A DNA stretch of 64,000 nt from Paragonimus westermani (GCA_008508345.1 QNGE01003546.1:1-64000); one strand, 5' to 3'. Counted from the first letter of the stretch, positions 35,331 to 49,100 are shown. Notes: generated from the sequence alone by a model not told the origin. Numbers and translations: made by a program.

Positions 35331-37331
35331 GCTACTTTGCACTTCTTTTCGGAACTAAGCTAGCCTAACGATCTATGGTACTGAAAAAACTGTGTTCCAT
35401 TGCTAATGAAGTTCAGTTTATAATAAGGTTCAGTCTAACCTAGTGGCTGTCCAAGATCACGATCAACCGAACTACGTCTCCAGGATTGTCACTCGTAAAA
35501 AGGTGTGTATACATAGACTTAAACATTCCTCAAAAACTGTATAGCTTTCCAGCTAGCATGCTGACATTTTTTACATTCTGCTCTTTTTACAACCTCTGTT
35601 CGGCATCAACTTCATTAAAACCGAGAGCCTGCACGAATAACACTTCCAAAAGGTCAAAGGTGTTCAGTTTCTCGAAAGTGAATACTGGGTTTTGGTTAGT
35701 TCCTTTCGTAGCAGAAATTTATAATGACCATCACTTCAAAAATTCCCAAGAAAATTCCGGAGCACCAATAATCTGGTGTTTCGAGTTTTGATTGTGAAAC
35801 TTAAGGATAGGTCATCGTTTTAGCCTTCAACTCAGCACGGTGTGTACCACATAGTTGATCGGCAACTCACACAACTTAACACAAAGATGAGTGGGTGGTT
35901 GACTTTGAAGTACTGGATGTACGACGTTTGATGAACAACGTTTCCGTTCCATATCAAACTATCTTTGAGCTGAGACCTTAGAGATTTTAACCATACATTA
36001 ACCGATGAATTTGAAAGGCACGAAGTTACCGGAAAGACTTCCAGTTTCAATTGGCTGTCTGCTGAAGGAAACATGCGAAACGCCAAGGCCAACCGCTTAC
36101 CATGTACATTGGGATGGCTGTGAGATAGTAAGAACAACCGTGGGTAACAGAATTCTGAACGAAGTGACAACCTTGCTAGGCAATCTGCGGTCTATTGGAC
36201 ACTTCACAACATTGAGTCGCAGTGAGCCATTGGAACAGAGTAGACAGAAAGCCAAAAAAATATGTGGTGACTCCAGTTCATGTGCCTTTTCACTATTTGT
36301 AACCGTCTGCGTAGGGTGAAATTACAAGCAATTCTCACAAAAAGGAGAAACGTTATGAATCTGTGTGGTTCATTTAGTTTAGATTCATGTTTTGTATGTA
36401 GTCTAGTTGAGATTCGGTCCAACAACCTAACTGCAAACGTTATTCATTGGATCTTATGAAACAAAGCAATCAATACCATTTTCAGTCTACTTGTTCTCAT
36501 CCTGATCCATTTGGGGGGACGCATCAAGTAGCTGCATTCTCAAAAGTGCTCTTTGCTATTTCGAATCCACACTCAATAAGAAAGTATCATGTATGTTTGT
36601 CGCGACTCAGATGAGCATCAGCAAGTCTCAGAAGAGTTCCGATCACTTCACTATTTGCGTAATAAATCACCAGTGTTCACGAGGTTTGTATTTCGAGCTA
36701 ATCTATTCATCTACTCAACAGCCGACTTAATATTTATCACAGGAAATAGCTTTATATCATGAGTAACCCACAGAGAAGTGATTATAGAAAGTCAATATGA
36801 ATGCGTTAAGTTCGCTTTCATTCATGCCCGAAGTAGATTCTCAAAATGACCCATGGCAAGAAACATCTGTGCTCATGCGCTACGACAAAAGACAACTTTT
36901 TCACTGGATTGGTGGATTCACCAATACACCTCGTATTCAGCGTAAACTCCAAGGAAGAAGAACACAGTACAATGGAAACGGGACACACACACACAAACCT
37001 ACATACGTAGTCATTACCAGCACGCGGTCAAGCCATCTCACTGTATATCACTGAGAGATTTGAGCTTGCAAATCTATTCATTCTCTGCCAGTCGGTGACT
37101 AGCTCTGTTAATGTAGTCAGGCGATATGCTGAATGTGAACGCAACCCTGACCGTGTATCATCTCGTACACTGAGATGCGTATTCTCTCTACATATTTTGA
37201 ACGAGTTCTTCTAGTCGTACATGCAAAATAATTTCGTCTACCCCCGCCTTGTTCTATAGCTACAGATCCAACAGTGGGGTGAGAGAGGGGTGCCTCGAGT
37301 GAGCACTCACAATGACAGAGAATTCACTCAC

Positions 37332-37450
37332 CTTATTTCTCCGAATACTGTTCCTTCTTTCAGAGTCACGAAAACAATCGAATTGTTCGGACCACCGACC
37401 ACCTCGACCACACCACTTTTCACAATATACATTTCTTTACCAACTTCCCC
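37332..37450 (-). CDS. CNG channel exon: CNBD beta-roll
   Basis: Acceptor GGTGTTTTAG|GGG and donor GAAATAAG|GTGAGTG enclose 119 bases, 39 codons plus AG. It encodes [39 protein letters not shown]. This follows directly on CRK from the exon at 39703, giving the classical Y-(I/V)-CRKG-(D/E)-(I/V)-GKEMYI(I/V). The GGP(D/N)xxxVFVTL wording is typical of beta-type CNG subunits. FGEI is the start of the phosphate-binding cassette, whose Glu binds the ribose. Confidence 0.95.
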
Positions 37451-39702
37451 CTAAAACACCGGAGAGTAGAAAATCAGGTTGAATTGATCGTATGCAAAAC
37501 TGACAGTGTCCATGAGAAGTTGGACAATATTATAAAGGCAGCTTTTTCAAAACAGATCGCCTAGACACAGCTAGGTCATGTGAGTGGGCAACACACGTGA
37601 CCGATCAGGCATGACGTAGGCTAATGAATTGATCGTGTTACCGTCTGGCTACACACGATTAGTTAACGAAGCCGTAACAGCCGAAGAGTCGAAGAATATT
37701 TTCGAACGTTATAGTAAACAGTCTTTTATCGATCCTCCTGCGCCATAATGCTGATTTCTGCTTTATAATGAATGGCTTGGGGACTAGTGATGGTTACTTA
37801 ATGCACCAGTTTGTGAGTGTTGACTTGTTACTTTTAGATACGGTTTGTTTCGGTTCCGTTTTTGCTTGCATTTCCTAGGCAACACAGCAGTTAATGGTGC
37901 GTTTTTTGATTAAATTTCTACATAAGCATCCATCAGATGCCAGAACTTTGCAATACGATATTCTATCTAGTTAATATGAGGTGGTATAGGTTGTTTTCTG
38001 CGTGAAGATATCATTGTTTGCACTCGTGGCAAATGTGTACAGTCCGATAAAATAGTTACCACGGGAACAGATGAGGTACGTGCCATGGGAATCCATGACA
38101 TGTTGATAGACCTATTAAAATTCCCCTTGACTAATGGTTTACCACAGACTTTTGTAATTCACTACAGTGAACAAGGCCAGTCCATTAACTCTTATGAACT
38201 GCTGCAATGAATTGGGTATTCCTCAATCCGTTTTTCGATGCGACCACTTAACCACTTAAACTAAAAACTGTGACATGCATTGAAGTGCACTTATCTTGTA
38301 GGTGAGCTGTGCTTGTCAGTATTCACCTAAAGGGTTATTTGTCATAGTCTTAGTTAAGTTTCAAACACTGAATTCGCTTTATCCTGTTCATCATGTCATC
38401 ATGCCATTTACCAGTTCACTTACAGCTGCACTGACGCATACGTTGATTGGACGGACCGAAACTTGTGACAATGGCAAGGGGGGCACATCTTCATGTGGTC
38501 AGCGCGAGGACTAACTCAACGCGGGTCAGCACACAAACACCTAAACAGAAATCCGGCATCTTTGATCGCGAAAAACTTAATCACAACAGGTCGTGTGATT
38601 GATCCCACCACTACGTTAAGGTCAAGTCAACTAAAACTGTGAGCTTCACCTCAGTTAATAGATGGATCTTTGTTACGTGTACACGTCTAAAACAACACGC
38701 ATATGGTAGACCAATAAAATTACCAATTCCCTTCTCTGATCAAACCAGGTTTGCAGCCTACCGTGAAATTCAGATTTTCTGGCCAACTGGGGTGTCATAC
38801 AGGAGTCTCCATAAAAAGATGTTTGTTGTCAATAAAAAGTAGTTCAATATTTTTAAATTTTAACGAAAACGAGGATAACCATGGGCTAACTGAGGGTAGA
38901 ACGGTATTTAATTTTGCATTCATGTATGAAAATATATCTTGCATATAGTTGACCTTATTGATTATCGGAGAAATGACGAACAACTGTTTTTACTGAGTTG
39001 AACCACAATAGCATTATCGACATCGAGTCTGGTGGTACGCACATTTACCAACCAAACCATGAGGTAACGGCCACTGGGGCTACTGGACGTTGTGCCACAG
39101 ATTTCTCATTCGTTTCACGTTCTTTTCTCATACGCTGCACTCGGCCAGCCATTTGTAGTTGGTCCGTAAATTAGCAAACGTTCACTGCGGTTGTAGGAAA
39201 GGATACTGAGGGGTGTTTCACACGTAATTTTCTCCATAGTCTACCAGCGAAGTGACGCACGGACGTTTCGACCTAGATAGATCTAGTCAACATCATGCAA
39301 AATGATGATATATACTTGTGAAATTTCGATTATAAAACATGCCCACAGTGTAGGCTATTCACAACTTCGTTTGAGTGTCTTAGTTTAAGCCAATTGGGAG
39401 GCTGAGGTGCAGCAATGGGTTTTGAAAGCAAGAAATCTACTGATTATCCATGAAATGAAGACACGTTTTGAACTGTAGCTCATCGAAAGGGATGAGAGAC
39501 ACGGATGTGCCTGACTGGGATATTATGGGGTTAGTCTCTAAGTATGCCACAGCGAAACGATGTACTGATTAGTTAACAACCAACATGAGCCCACTCAGTG
39601 CGTTTTGCAAACGTGACCAAAAGAACTAAATATGAACGCATTTCGATTGCTTGTGAAATACACATATTTACATGTTTTATACAAATGAGATTCAGTACTT
39701 AC
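37451..39702 (-). other. CNG channel intron, nothing recognised
   Basis: No repeat family shared with the window and no open frame with domain wording was seen in this 2.25-kb intron. Confidence 0.6.
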
Positions 39703-39786
39703 CTTACGGCAAATATAGTCCATTGGAAGAAACACAACCGGTTTTAGTTTGAGGATCATATCGTAAATAAGAGCTCTTTCGCAGTT
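39703..39786 (-). CDS. CNG channel exon: start of the CNBD
   Basis: Acceptor GAATTCACAG-like (TGTTTATTCACAG|AAC) and donor CCGTAAG|GTAAGTACTG enclose exactly 28 codons in phase 0. The product NCERALIYDMILKLKPVVFL continues PMDYICRK. CNG channels read (D/N)CExxLLxDLVLKLxPxxFxPGDYICRKG here. The usual PGD is PMD in this gene, a change at a normally conserved Gly. Confidence 0.95.
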
Positions 39787-42780
39787 CTGTGAATAAACAG
39801 GAAAAGTGAATTAAACGCCAGCAACACCGCTTCTGACACCGTATAAATACGTTCTAACTACGTGTGATTAGGTCACTTTGATTTATACTACCACAGCAAC
39901 GCTACATTAATCTAGAATGGCAGAAAATGGTTAAACAGCGAACCACAAGCTTCGCTCAGGTTCAGACTTAGAACACGCTTGTAGTAGTTAACCACCAACG
40001 ATATTGTTAGGTATTTACGTTCTGGAACCCCGTAACTATTGGATAAAAAGCCCGTCGAATTTGAGACAACCAAGTTAGTCCAGGGGGTTTTACGCGCAAA
40101 TTACATGGTAGTCTGGCGGCCTTAAGATTCGCGACGTGGAGCATGTTACGTTGATCGTGTTTATTAACTGTAATACAAGTCGACCGGCCAGTCGACTGTT
40201 TGAATGAAACATTATTGTGATTTCGAGGCTGATGTTCTTCCGTTTTTTGCTGCCACATGAACACAGTCGTGTAAACTTCTAGCAAATTCTGGTCGCTAGT
40301 TGTCGATGACTGTGTGTGCGTGTGTGTGTGTGAGTGATGCGGGTTTTGCTTCATGCAGTCTTGCTGAAAAGCATGTGCTGCTCATTCTGAAATGGATAGT
40401 TACCGTTCTGCTCTTATTGCTCACTTGTGTTCTTTAAGTTAGTCTTTCTAATCGTGGTTAGTTTGTGCAAGCACCGAGAACCTCTGGCTCTAATAGTATC
40501 GATAATTAATTGCTTTGCAGCTAATTTACAGCACGTCGGTGAAGTTACATTTGACCGATATGGACATGAAGTCTGCACAACCCAGTTCTGTAGGCAGGAT
40601 GGAGTGGAAGCCATCGTCCAACCATTATCCAGTGCGACTTAGGTGTGTCACAAACAGGCTGACGGTGCTCTATGTTATCGATTAAGGAGAGGAGCTTGGT
40701 GACAGTTGGGATGTGGGAAAACGGTACCATTGGCTGTTGTACCGTCGGCAGGAGGCTGGCACATTGTGTTCAGCAACCGCTGAGATCGGACATACGGTTG
40801 ACAACTATGAGAAAAGCAGGGTAGTTTTGGTAGAGTTTTGGAAACCAGCGTATTTCTGAAGAGCCTTCAAGAAGTTCCAACTGGGTAAACACTAATTATA
40901 AACTAATAGCGTGAACAGCTGTTGGACCAGTGCTAAATGCGGCTGACACTCGAGGCTCCAGTTTCAAATGAAACGAAGTGTTGAATTACAAGCAGATACG
41001 CACAATGTTACTGCGCCCGAAACTTCATAAAAAAACAATACACTGTCTCTAAAAATGTGTATGGATATTGTCAAAACGCCGTGGTGTTCTAAAAATCTAA
41101 TACGTCGAACCCCGATGCAGCCCAGTAAGCCAGGTGAACTGACCCAGAACGCCGAATTCGGCTTTGTCATGGATGGTGGAAAACAACCACGTAGTCTGTG
41201 CAACAGAACGTCTGCTTGCTTGCTTCTGTTAAACTGACAACCTGTGAAAATCTCCCACTGTTGTCAACTTCAGCTTTCAAGTCTACTTTCATGGGAACAC
41301 ACAGGAATTCATGTAATATTGCTTACGTGACGGAATATTATTATGCCAAGTTATAGTAACAAACTAGTAAAGTAAAATATGGGCAATTTCCAACCACATT
41401 TCAAAAGCTTTCCAAACACCGTCTTCATCATCTTGACAGCTGGAACAGTGAAGCATAATTACAGCTTCCCTGTAAGAGAACACAGTTTCAAAGATAAATA
41501 CACTAAGAACCTTCTGTGCACTATGCGACAATTTATTTTAAGACTCCCTTGCAATCGACTTTTTCGATGTTTATCAGTGTGTTAATTGCCCATGCGATAT
41601 CAGTGAACAGTAATGAGGACCAGCGAAAGTTTGCTTTTCACAGCCTATTTTAACATAATGCTGCGGGGCTTTTAACAGTTTTTAGTTTCATTGATGAATT
41701 GCCGGTTCTATCTAAAATCATATGGGTAATCATTGTGAGTGCTCACGAATGTTGGAACAATGTTACAAACGTGTTTCCGATACTTTACTCTGAGACTAAT
41801 TCACACGCACTGCTGATTTGAGGATTATGGTTTCATTTTTAGTAGGACAGGAGCACCACTCGCTCAGTTAAGGTTTGTATTTCTGAACTGTTCACGAATA
41901 CTACGTTCGAAAATGCGGTCAGCATAACATGCACTGAGTTAAATCCATTATCCAGTTAATTATGCATCTGAATCGTGCAGTAGATCAGACAAGCAAGACA
42001 AAATTATTTTCTGATGTGTTCTCATTCGGTACTAACTACAATTCGACCTTGATGAACCTCAGAAGTTTTTTTTACCGCAAGTCAATGAGTGATGTGGGAT
42101 TCTGAGTCATTAGTGTTTTCAAATTTTACGGGAATGCTGATACATACATGTAGGTGACTCGTGTTCATCACTTCAGATAACAGACAAACTTTCACTAGAT
42201 AATTTAACTGATCGACTGAAGCACCAGTTACTAGCACATCATATATGGTCAATAACGTTTTGTTCTGTTGTTCATTGGCTGTCAGATTCATCAGGCCCAG
42301 TTGGCTGAGTTGGAACAGTTTGCTATATTTGATATTCACTACCGACATCACCTGCAGTTTATTGCAAACTAAGTTACTTTGTCTTCTAACCACTGTGTTT
42401 GCTGATGTTGAACCCAAAATTGAAAATCTTACCTCTACTCTACACTGTGTAACACTAATCTCTTATAGCAGCCTTCAGAAAATCTCAACAACTATTTGCT
42501 GTGCAGTTTCTCCAGTTAAACAACAGACGATATTTTGCCCATTCAATCCAGTTTCCTCCTTCTCAACCAATATAACTTTAAGCCTTACGAAACTGCTTTA
42601 AGGCTCACAATTAAATCACACCCCGATGTTTGCTTGCAGTCTGAGCTTACTCGAACCAGCTGCACTCAGCTTATACATTTGATTGAAGAAATACCTCCAG
42701 CACATCCAGGATTACATGACCTTGACCATATTACTAGCCGACGAACCACGTTGTAAACATACCAATCGTTTGCGACTTAC
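39787..42780 (-). other. CNG channel intron, nothing secure
   Basis: A (TG)n tract lies at 40311-40332. The plus-strand frames at 42245-42756 and the minus frame at 42082-42417 are open for more than 100 codons but were not recognised and lack supporting splice sites. Confidence 0.6.
40311..40332. repeat. (TG)n microsatellite
   Basis: TG dinucleotide run with a single C interruption in a channel-gene intron. Confidence 0.85.
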
Positions 42781-42878
42781 TTGGAATAACGACACTTTGC
42801 TCAGAGTGTGAAAATGTACACTGATCGCCAGATCACTTTTCAGCTTGATCGGTAGAACTTCGAACAATGAGTTTTCAT
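42781..42878 (-). CDS. CNG channel exon: second half of the C-linker
   Basis: Acceptor CGTTTTTTGCAG|AT and donor TTCCAA|GTAAGTCGC enclose 98 bases: AT, which completes G|AT (Asp) from the exon at 54976, and 32 codons. It reads [20 protein letters not shown] then [12 protein letters not shown], matching the C-linker pattern LLxxLPxKLRxDLAxxVxxxTLxKVxLFQ. This region transmits ligand binding to the pore gate. The exon is separated from its upstream neighbour by the longest intron in the window (12.1 kb). Confidence 0.95.
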
Positions 42879-42931
42879 CTGCAAAAAACGTACAATAAAA
42901 TTACTGATGAGTAGTCGGGGATATGATTTAC

Positions 42932-43075
42932 TTTCAACTTAAACACTCACATTTGAGCGCGGTTTACATGTTCAAATAGACTAGTGTTTCTTCTAGACGG
43001 AGGCTGGCCGGCAAGTCTATCTGAATACGAAGACTGCGCTCAAATGTGATTGATGTTTAACTTGAAAAAAATGTT
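42932..43075. repeat. Foldback SINE 3' ends
   Basis: 42932-42981 (CAACTTAAACACTCACATTT, GAGCGCGG, AATAGACT) is the SINE tail on the minus strand. 42985-43068 is the plus-strand tail (GAGGCTGGCCGGCAAGTCTA then GCGCTCAAATGTG). CACATTTGAGCGC and its perfect reverse complement GCGCTCAAATGTG form 13-bp arms, inside a longer imperfect hairpin of about 50 bases per arm. Confidence 0.7.
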
Positions 43076-43687
43076 GAACTGTGGTAAACTCCTCATAAAA
43101 TTCGGTTTACGTCTGAGTGCAGGGTGTGTGATTTATACAAAGTAAACACAGTTAGCCGTTGATTGGACGCTCCGAACTCAGTTACAGTTTGCAGCCCTCT
43201 TCTTCCAAACCGAAACACGAGACTGGGGATTCGTTCGGGATGGGCTGTTTCTTTCATCTGTTTAAATTACCTCGCCTACCTTGCCAGCCATGGAGTTGGT
43301 GGTGACAACTCGAGTTAATACTATTTATGCACTACTGGTATGATTGAATAAGTAGCACAAAACCACTGCCACTTTTGCCGCCGTCAAGAATTAATTTGTC
43401 AACAGTGGAAAGGCACGTGAAGATACAGTTGGGATACACACAGTAATCTCCTTTAAAACTGAAGAATTCGAAACAGAATTGCGATGTAGATCAACCTCTC
43501 ATGATGAAATTATTTAGGATGCATGGTGACAAGCACGCAGCGGTTTATGAACTCATAACACTGGATTAGCAGAGCTGAAATTCCATTTGTTTCCTTTCGA
43601 GTGGTGTGCCAAGATCTTAAAGACTCAATTGCCACTTCCGTGTGCTGTAAGAATTGACTGACTCTAACGATTATACCAATAGGAAAC

Positions 43688-43703
43688 ATATATATATATA
43701 TAT
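43688..43703. repeat. (AT)n microsatellite
   Basis: Eight uninterrupted AT dinucleotides in a channel-gene intron. Confidence 0.85.
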
Positions 43704-44703
43704 GCGTTAGGAAAAAGCAAAAACCAGTTTCCACGCACCTGAACGTGCATTAGAACGCTAAAAATTAAGATCAGTTCATGGGTTAAATGTTGCAGATTAA
43801 ATGGATAAGCGTTTAGAGCTAAACTTAATATGGTTCGCCTGAAAATGGAACAAAAACCAAACCTCACGATATCAGACATTTCGCCAGCACAGAACAAATA
43901 CACAGCTAACTCATGACAACTATAAGAGTTTGAAAACGCTCGGAAGTAAATAGAAAGTTTCCGATAACCAGGCGATGTTATTGGCAATAACCAGGAAAAA
44001 GGTTATCTACCTCGTAGCGTCCACTTAATACACATATGTGTCTAATTCAGTCAGTGAAAAATGGTTTGAAGTGAAATGTACCGACCACCGGGTGTAGTCA
44101 GAGGAATGTGATCAAACGGCAATCTGCCCCTTACCAGTTGCCTTGGAATTTATTGATGCCTATCCACTTGGAATTCGTTGACTCTATGGTGACTTATTCT
44201 TTATGATCTATTCCACACTGAAGTGTTTGTTTTTTTAACGGCTATCAGTAAACGACGATGACGAACTGAAAAGTTCTGCAAGCTTCGGCCTCCGATTACC
44301 TCATCACTTTCACTCCGAACGAGTTAGCTATCAGTGAAACGATCTCTCAAAGGCCGTTTGACTTGCATCTCATGCTCACTTCACTGCGCTCCGAGACAAC
44401 CATTTACTTAATTCATAATTATATTTTTTTTGCTCCTTCAAGTTACTACAGCCGGAAAAATAGTACCACTTTGTTTGCTATCAAGGTTAAACAAAGCAAC
44501 AATCGTCTATCGATTGAACAAATTAACAGGATCCGAGTGATTTGGACCATCAGCTCTCAGCACAGTAATCGCTCAGTCGCCGAATCGTGGAATCATGTTG
44601 TTTGCAAGTCACTGGGTTCAAAATTCCACACACAAAAAACTGTAGTCGTGAAATTATGAAACAATGATTCCCCTTTATGAACTGGAAAAGGAACGAACAG
44701 TAG

Positions 44704-46168
44704 AACGTAAGATGTTTGTAAAAGAAGACTTTGTTCGCAACTGCAACGAAATGATACAAGCTGTTTGCAGCCAATCAACACGGCAACAAGAAACGTTTGT
44801 TGGTGACAAATCAATGAAGTTCTTGACGCCGTCGAATGATGATAAAATCAACACAAATGTTTCCACTGACGTGGCCGGGTGTTTTCGTTGTGTGTTCTCC
44901 TCAAAACCAGACCGTCTGCTTGTTTAGTCAACACAACATCCATATATATATGGTTCATTTAGATTGGCGGAGCCCACATAAAATATAAGTCTTGTCTTAT
45001 AAAAGGTACGTAATTTTTTTATTGCGTCCAAAAATAGGGCTTTTGAGCTACATGGTAGGTGGGATTATCTGCAAAGAAAAACTTGATTCACCTTTGAAAC
45101 TGAGATTAATGGACGGAAAGCTTTTATGGATGTCCTGTTAACTGGAAACGTAAGAGGCTTGTCATTTAGGGATACACACTGCAAAGGAACCTGGTCGGAT
45201 CAGGAGTTTCAAGCTCAGGCTTGATGTACACTGTTCAATATAATGAGTCAAATTGTTACACCCAACTGTCAAATGCAACCTTGTTAGATGCTGTTTACCT
45301 TACAAATATGTCAAGGCAGTTGATCCAAAGCGTGTTATCGTAACCGTGCTACGAACACTTGTTTATCCCTACTCACCTTTCCGGTAGGTTCACGTCTGCT
45401 GTCAAGCAGACATGCAACGCTGCAAAATCGGTGCTTATTGGAGCAACGAGGCCGATGACATCGTCATCAAAGAATGAACCTTGGCCACCAACCCAACGTG
45501 AACTATAGTTGCACCTGTACCTGCGGAAACAAACATTTTGGCCGCAAGTCAGAGCAAGTGGGTACACGCATCAGTTAGCACATTCCCCAGATGGTTGACC
45601 GATTCGGTAGACAGGAATTCGCGTAGAGTCAATGGTAGAAACCTGAAAGAAAATGGTTACGAAGCGGATACAACTACAGCCTTCCAAGTAATGCACTCCC
45701 TAAACTCATGGGACAAATTGGAATTTGTATAAGTTGTGGAAAGTCGCGGAAACAACTCTGTTATTTTTGTACAGAAAAAACTGGCAGTTTTTTTCTGTCT
45801 TATCCTGGCCACCCTTACTTTCGTCTGACTTAACTTCTTTCACTCTTCTCCATAGTTAATCGTGCCATAAAACAAAAGTTAGTCTAATAATTCAGCTTAA
45901 CCTATGAGTTTTTAACTTTCAGCATTCACATCACTGTGACCAGTTTCCCCAATTGACTTTTGATCTGCACTTCCCGAGATGTCCACATCATTACTAAGAT
46001 TGATAACAATGACAGCATTATTCAACGGCGTTCAGAATGTCAGTGATGTGCCACCAACACACGATTCTCGTTGCCATGCTCGCCGACCGCAAGCAGCTTG
46101 TATCATTCACGATGCAGTAGCTGATACGAACCGAACGAAGTGTTTTTTTTACAAACATCTTACGTTCT
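44704..46168. repeat. Inverted duplication, about 160-base arms
   Basis: The minus strand of 44704-44860 and the plus strand of 46001-46168 share, in order, a TTCGACGGCGTCAAGAA / TTCAACGGCGTTCAGAA block, CACCAACAAACG / CACCAACACACG, GCAAACAGCTTGTATCATT / GCAAGCAGCTTGTATCATT and TTTTACAAACATCTTACGTTCT in both. The last 22 bases are nearly identical. The 1.1 kb between the arms is unrelated. The repeat family is unknown. Confidence 0.75.
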
Positions 46169-49100
46169 GATCCTCGTTTTCGTCGTGGTGAAAATTGCCG
46201 AACATTGAGAAGCCGTAATATAGGCTAATGGATAGTTTCGGTATACTTTACACTGGTGAAGGGGTAATCAGTCGCGGCAACTGAAACGGTCCAAGGATTA
46301 AACAATATAACCCGCTCAAGACGCTACAGTCAGACCGATTGGAAAGTATACCGTATCCAACAGTTGCGAACAACTCGTGAGTCGATCAAACTGAACACAC
46401 AGTGACAGCGTTCAGTATGAACAACTGTTTGAATTCAGTTACAATAAGTTTTGTTTCGGTTTGCCGTGGAAAGCTTTACTACTTGAACATCATCTTACCA
46501 GGAGATATTTTTGGTGTACCTTCCTCTCACATTGAAAATTTAAGTTTGCTTCATTTATCTTCTCAAAAACGGTCCCCTGAGGGAACAAGTACACCGAAGC
46601 GTGACAAAGTGGACCGCAACATTTGGTTCAATGTCATGTTTAAGTATTTTGCTCGAATTATGACAGTTCCCAACTTCTTGTCTGCGTCAGAGGTAACACT
46701 AAGCATATTATCCGTCGGGAAAAAATCGTTCATTTGGCCAATCACACAACCTCTAGACTGATATGCCAAGGTTACAAATCCACACCAGACACTACTGCGT
46801 ACGTTCAGTGTGGAACACCATATCACAGTCCGTCCTCAGTAAACAATTGGTCATGCACAACCAGCATATGCGTTCATGAAACAAATCGAAACTTCTATAG
46901 AATTTAAGTTACATGTCATTTCGGGTAGCATGAATTTGAGTTCATTTTATGTAGCTGACCGTGTAGACATCTGTTAGTTGATATTGAAATCTACTAGCCA
47001 TATGTACGATAGGTTGCAGTTGAATTTACATTTTCCTACTCACCTATCTCCTTCGTATTATTTACGATGTCCTTTTTCTCATCAGCACCTCAGCAGAAAA
47101 AGAACTGCTCAATCCAGTTGAAGTCAATTGCCATCTGTTACTGTGATCACTTCTACTAAACCGTCCAACATCACATCAAATGTCTAGCCACTTGGTGCAA
47201 CCAAGTGTGCAAGAGTTTCAGTGTAAGTTAATGTGGCTATATAAGACTTGAACGTTGAGATGATAATTGACAGAGGTTGTCATGGACTGAGAAGGACAGA
47301 AAATTTGATAAAAATATCCAAACGATCAGGTTTCCGGTTGTTTCAAAGTCGAATTCAATGCAATTAAAACTTCGAGTTCATTTATTAATAATTGGGATTA
47401 CACTTTCACTCTGGTTACTTCTGAATTCACTCCCAATGTGTTGTTATAAAACTTAATGTGAATTATCTGTTTCTGTGAACATTTTTGTGATTCACAACAA
47501 AGTTCGGTCATTTATTCTCAGATTTTTATTAAACCATTATGACTGTTTTCTACTTCTGGAAGGTCGTTATCAATCTGTTCTGTATATTTACTATAATTCG
47601 TTCGTTTCCACCATCTTAGCTATTACGAATAATGACACCGTTTAGTTATGGGGGACCAGGGTGAGTTATCCTCATATTGTCTAGACAGTTGAACGTGGAT
47701 AATCGTTGCCCAGGTAGTCCACTCAGCTACAAAGAAACTCCAACCTGTTTGGACAGTTTCATAGACTAAAAGAGGTGAATCGAAACTGCACCGACCATAG
47801 CAGCATAAAGAACCGAACATTTTCGCGAAAAATCACACTGTACTCCATGTACACAAATTAGGTAATAACTCCTCACAGGCATTTTTTGCTCCCTCAAATA
47901 TGAGAGAGAGAGCTATTAATCCTGAACATTTGTTGAATCATGGTGCGTTCCTGCTTAGTGCTAAGGTAGACGTGGCTGCCCCGGTTTGTCTTTGACTCTC
48001 ACTGTAAGAATGTACACATTTCCCTAGTATTGCCCAGCTAACGGTGTGTAAGTTGTATACATTCGACGAGGATAGAACAAGTGGCTTGTATACTACAAGG
48101 TTTATCTTCCTGTGGTTTTAACCAGCCATATGTAAGAAATTGTTATCTTGACTTGCTTGCACGCATATTAAAATATCGTTCTGTGGATACTTTGTTGTTC
48201 CATCTGTGTTGCAATCGTTGAATCACAAGTGATTACTACATCAACCCTCCACAATGTTTGCAGGAGGTATTCATATAAACGGTTGTTTAGGATTCCATGT
48301 TTGCTCTCACTTCGGTATTCCGGACGTCAATCTTCGCTGTTAAAAAACTTGGACCAATGACTATTGTAGCCTCCGGTAACAACGGTTTGTAACCAGTATG
48401 TACAATTGTATCTCGTTTAAGTATTTTCAAAGGGGCCCTCGATATTAATGGAGGGTTAAATGTTTCCACCTAGGTGTCACGCCATTAACGACTATTTCAG
48501 CATTCTGGACATTTTTATTCACCGTGGGGACAACTGTATTTTTACACTGCAACACAGCACTTGTCTAGACATGGTTTATTTGAACTCCAAGAATGAAACA
48601 ACCGTTAACCGTCATCGCTGATTAGTAGCTTGTACCACAGTTGGCACGAACACTACGAGTGACAAATAACATCCCGTTAGCTCTTTGTTTTTCTTGCTGA
48701 ACAAACTGAGTCAGTGTTGTTTGTAGAGAAGCAACTGTCGGTTAGACAGTAAGATTGTACATCAACTGGCTGACTTGTGAGGGACAATACATACAAGTAG
48801 CTAGCCATTGTCTCTTCATGAGAAAAATATTCAAGTCTAATGATGTTTCAAAGGTGAATGTGCTTGACAGTAGCAAATGTCAATAAACGATCTCTTCTAG
48901 CTTGTTAAATGTGATTTCCAATTAGGAACTGAATTACTGTTTGTTTACCATTCGTTTGTTGATTTGTATTTGCCAATATTGAAAAGGTACTGAACACATT
49001 GTGTTCAAGTTACGGTGCAGTTACCGTAACATATGAATGGAACCGTCACAAGTGAATTCTGAACATGACTACGAATCTGAAAATGTCTCTACTGCATATG

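Larger units (their letters stand above)
33079..37331 (-). other. CNG channel intron
   Basis: Carries SINE fragments at 34850-34935 and 35060-35330. The plus-strand frame at 36005-36319 (NRILNEVTTLLGNLRSIGHF) has protein-like wording but was not recognised. Nothing else was identified. Confidence 0.7.

Noticed and set aside
42082..42417. Minus frame containing VMSVVNIKYSKLFQ, which resembles part of a CNG C-linker
   Set aside because: The true C-linker exon at 42781-42878 fits in phase with both neighbours. This frame lacks the rest of the motif and the splice phase.
45620..45660. Acceptor-like TTTTCTTTCAG on the minus strand followed by an open frame with LPLTLREFL, tested as the C-linker exon
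   Set aside because: The reading does not continue into the conserved C-linker wording and the exon at 42781 accounts for it fully.
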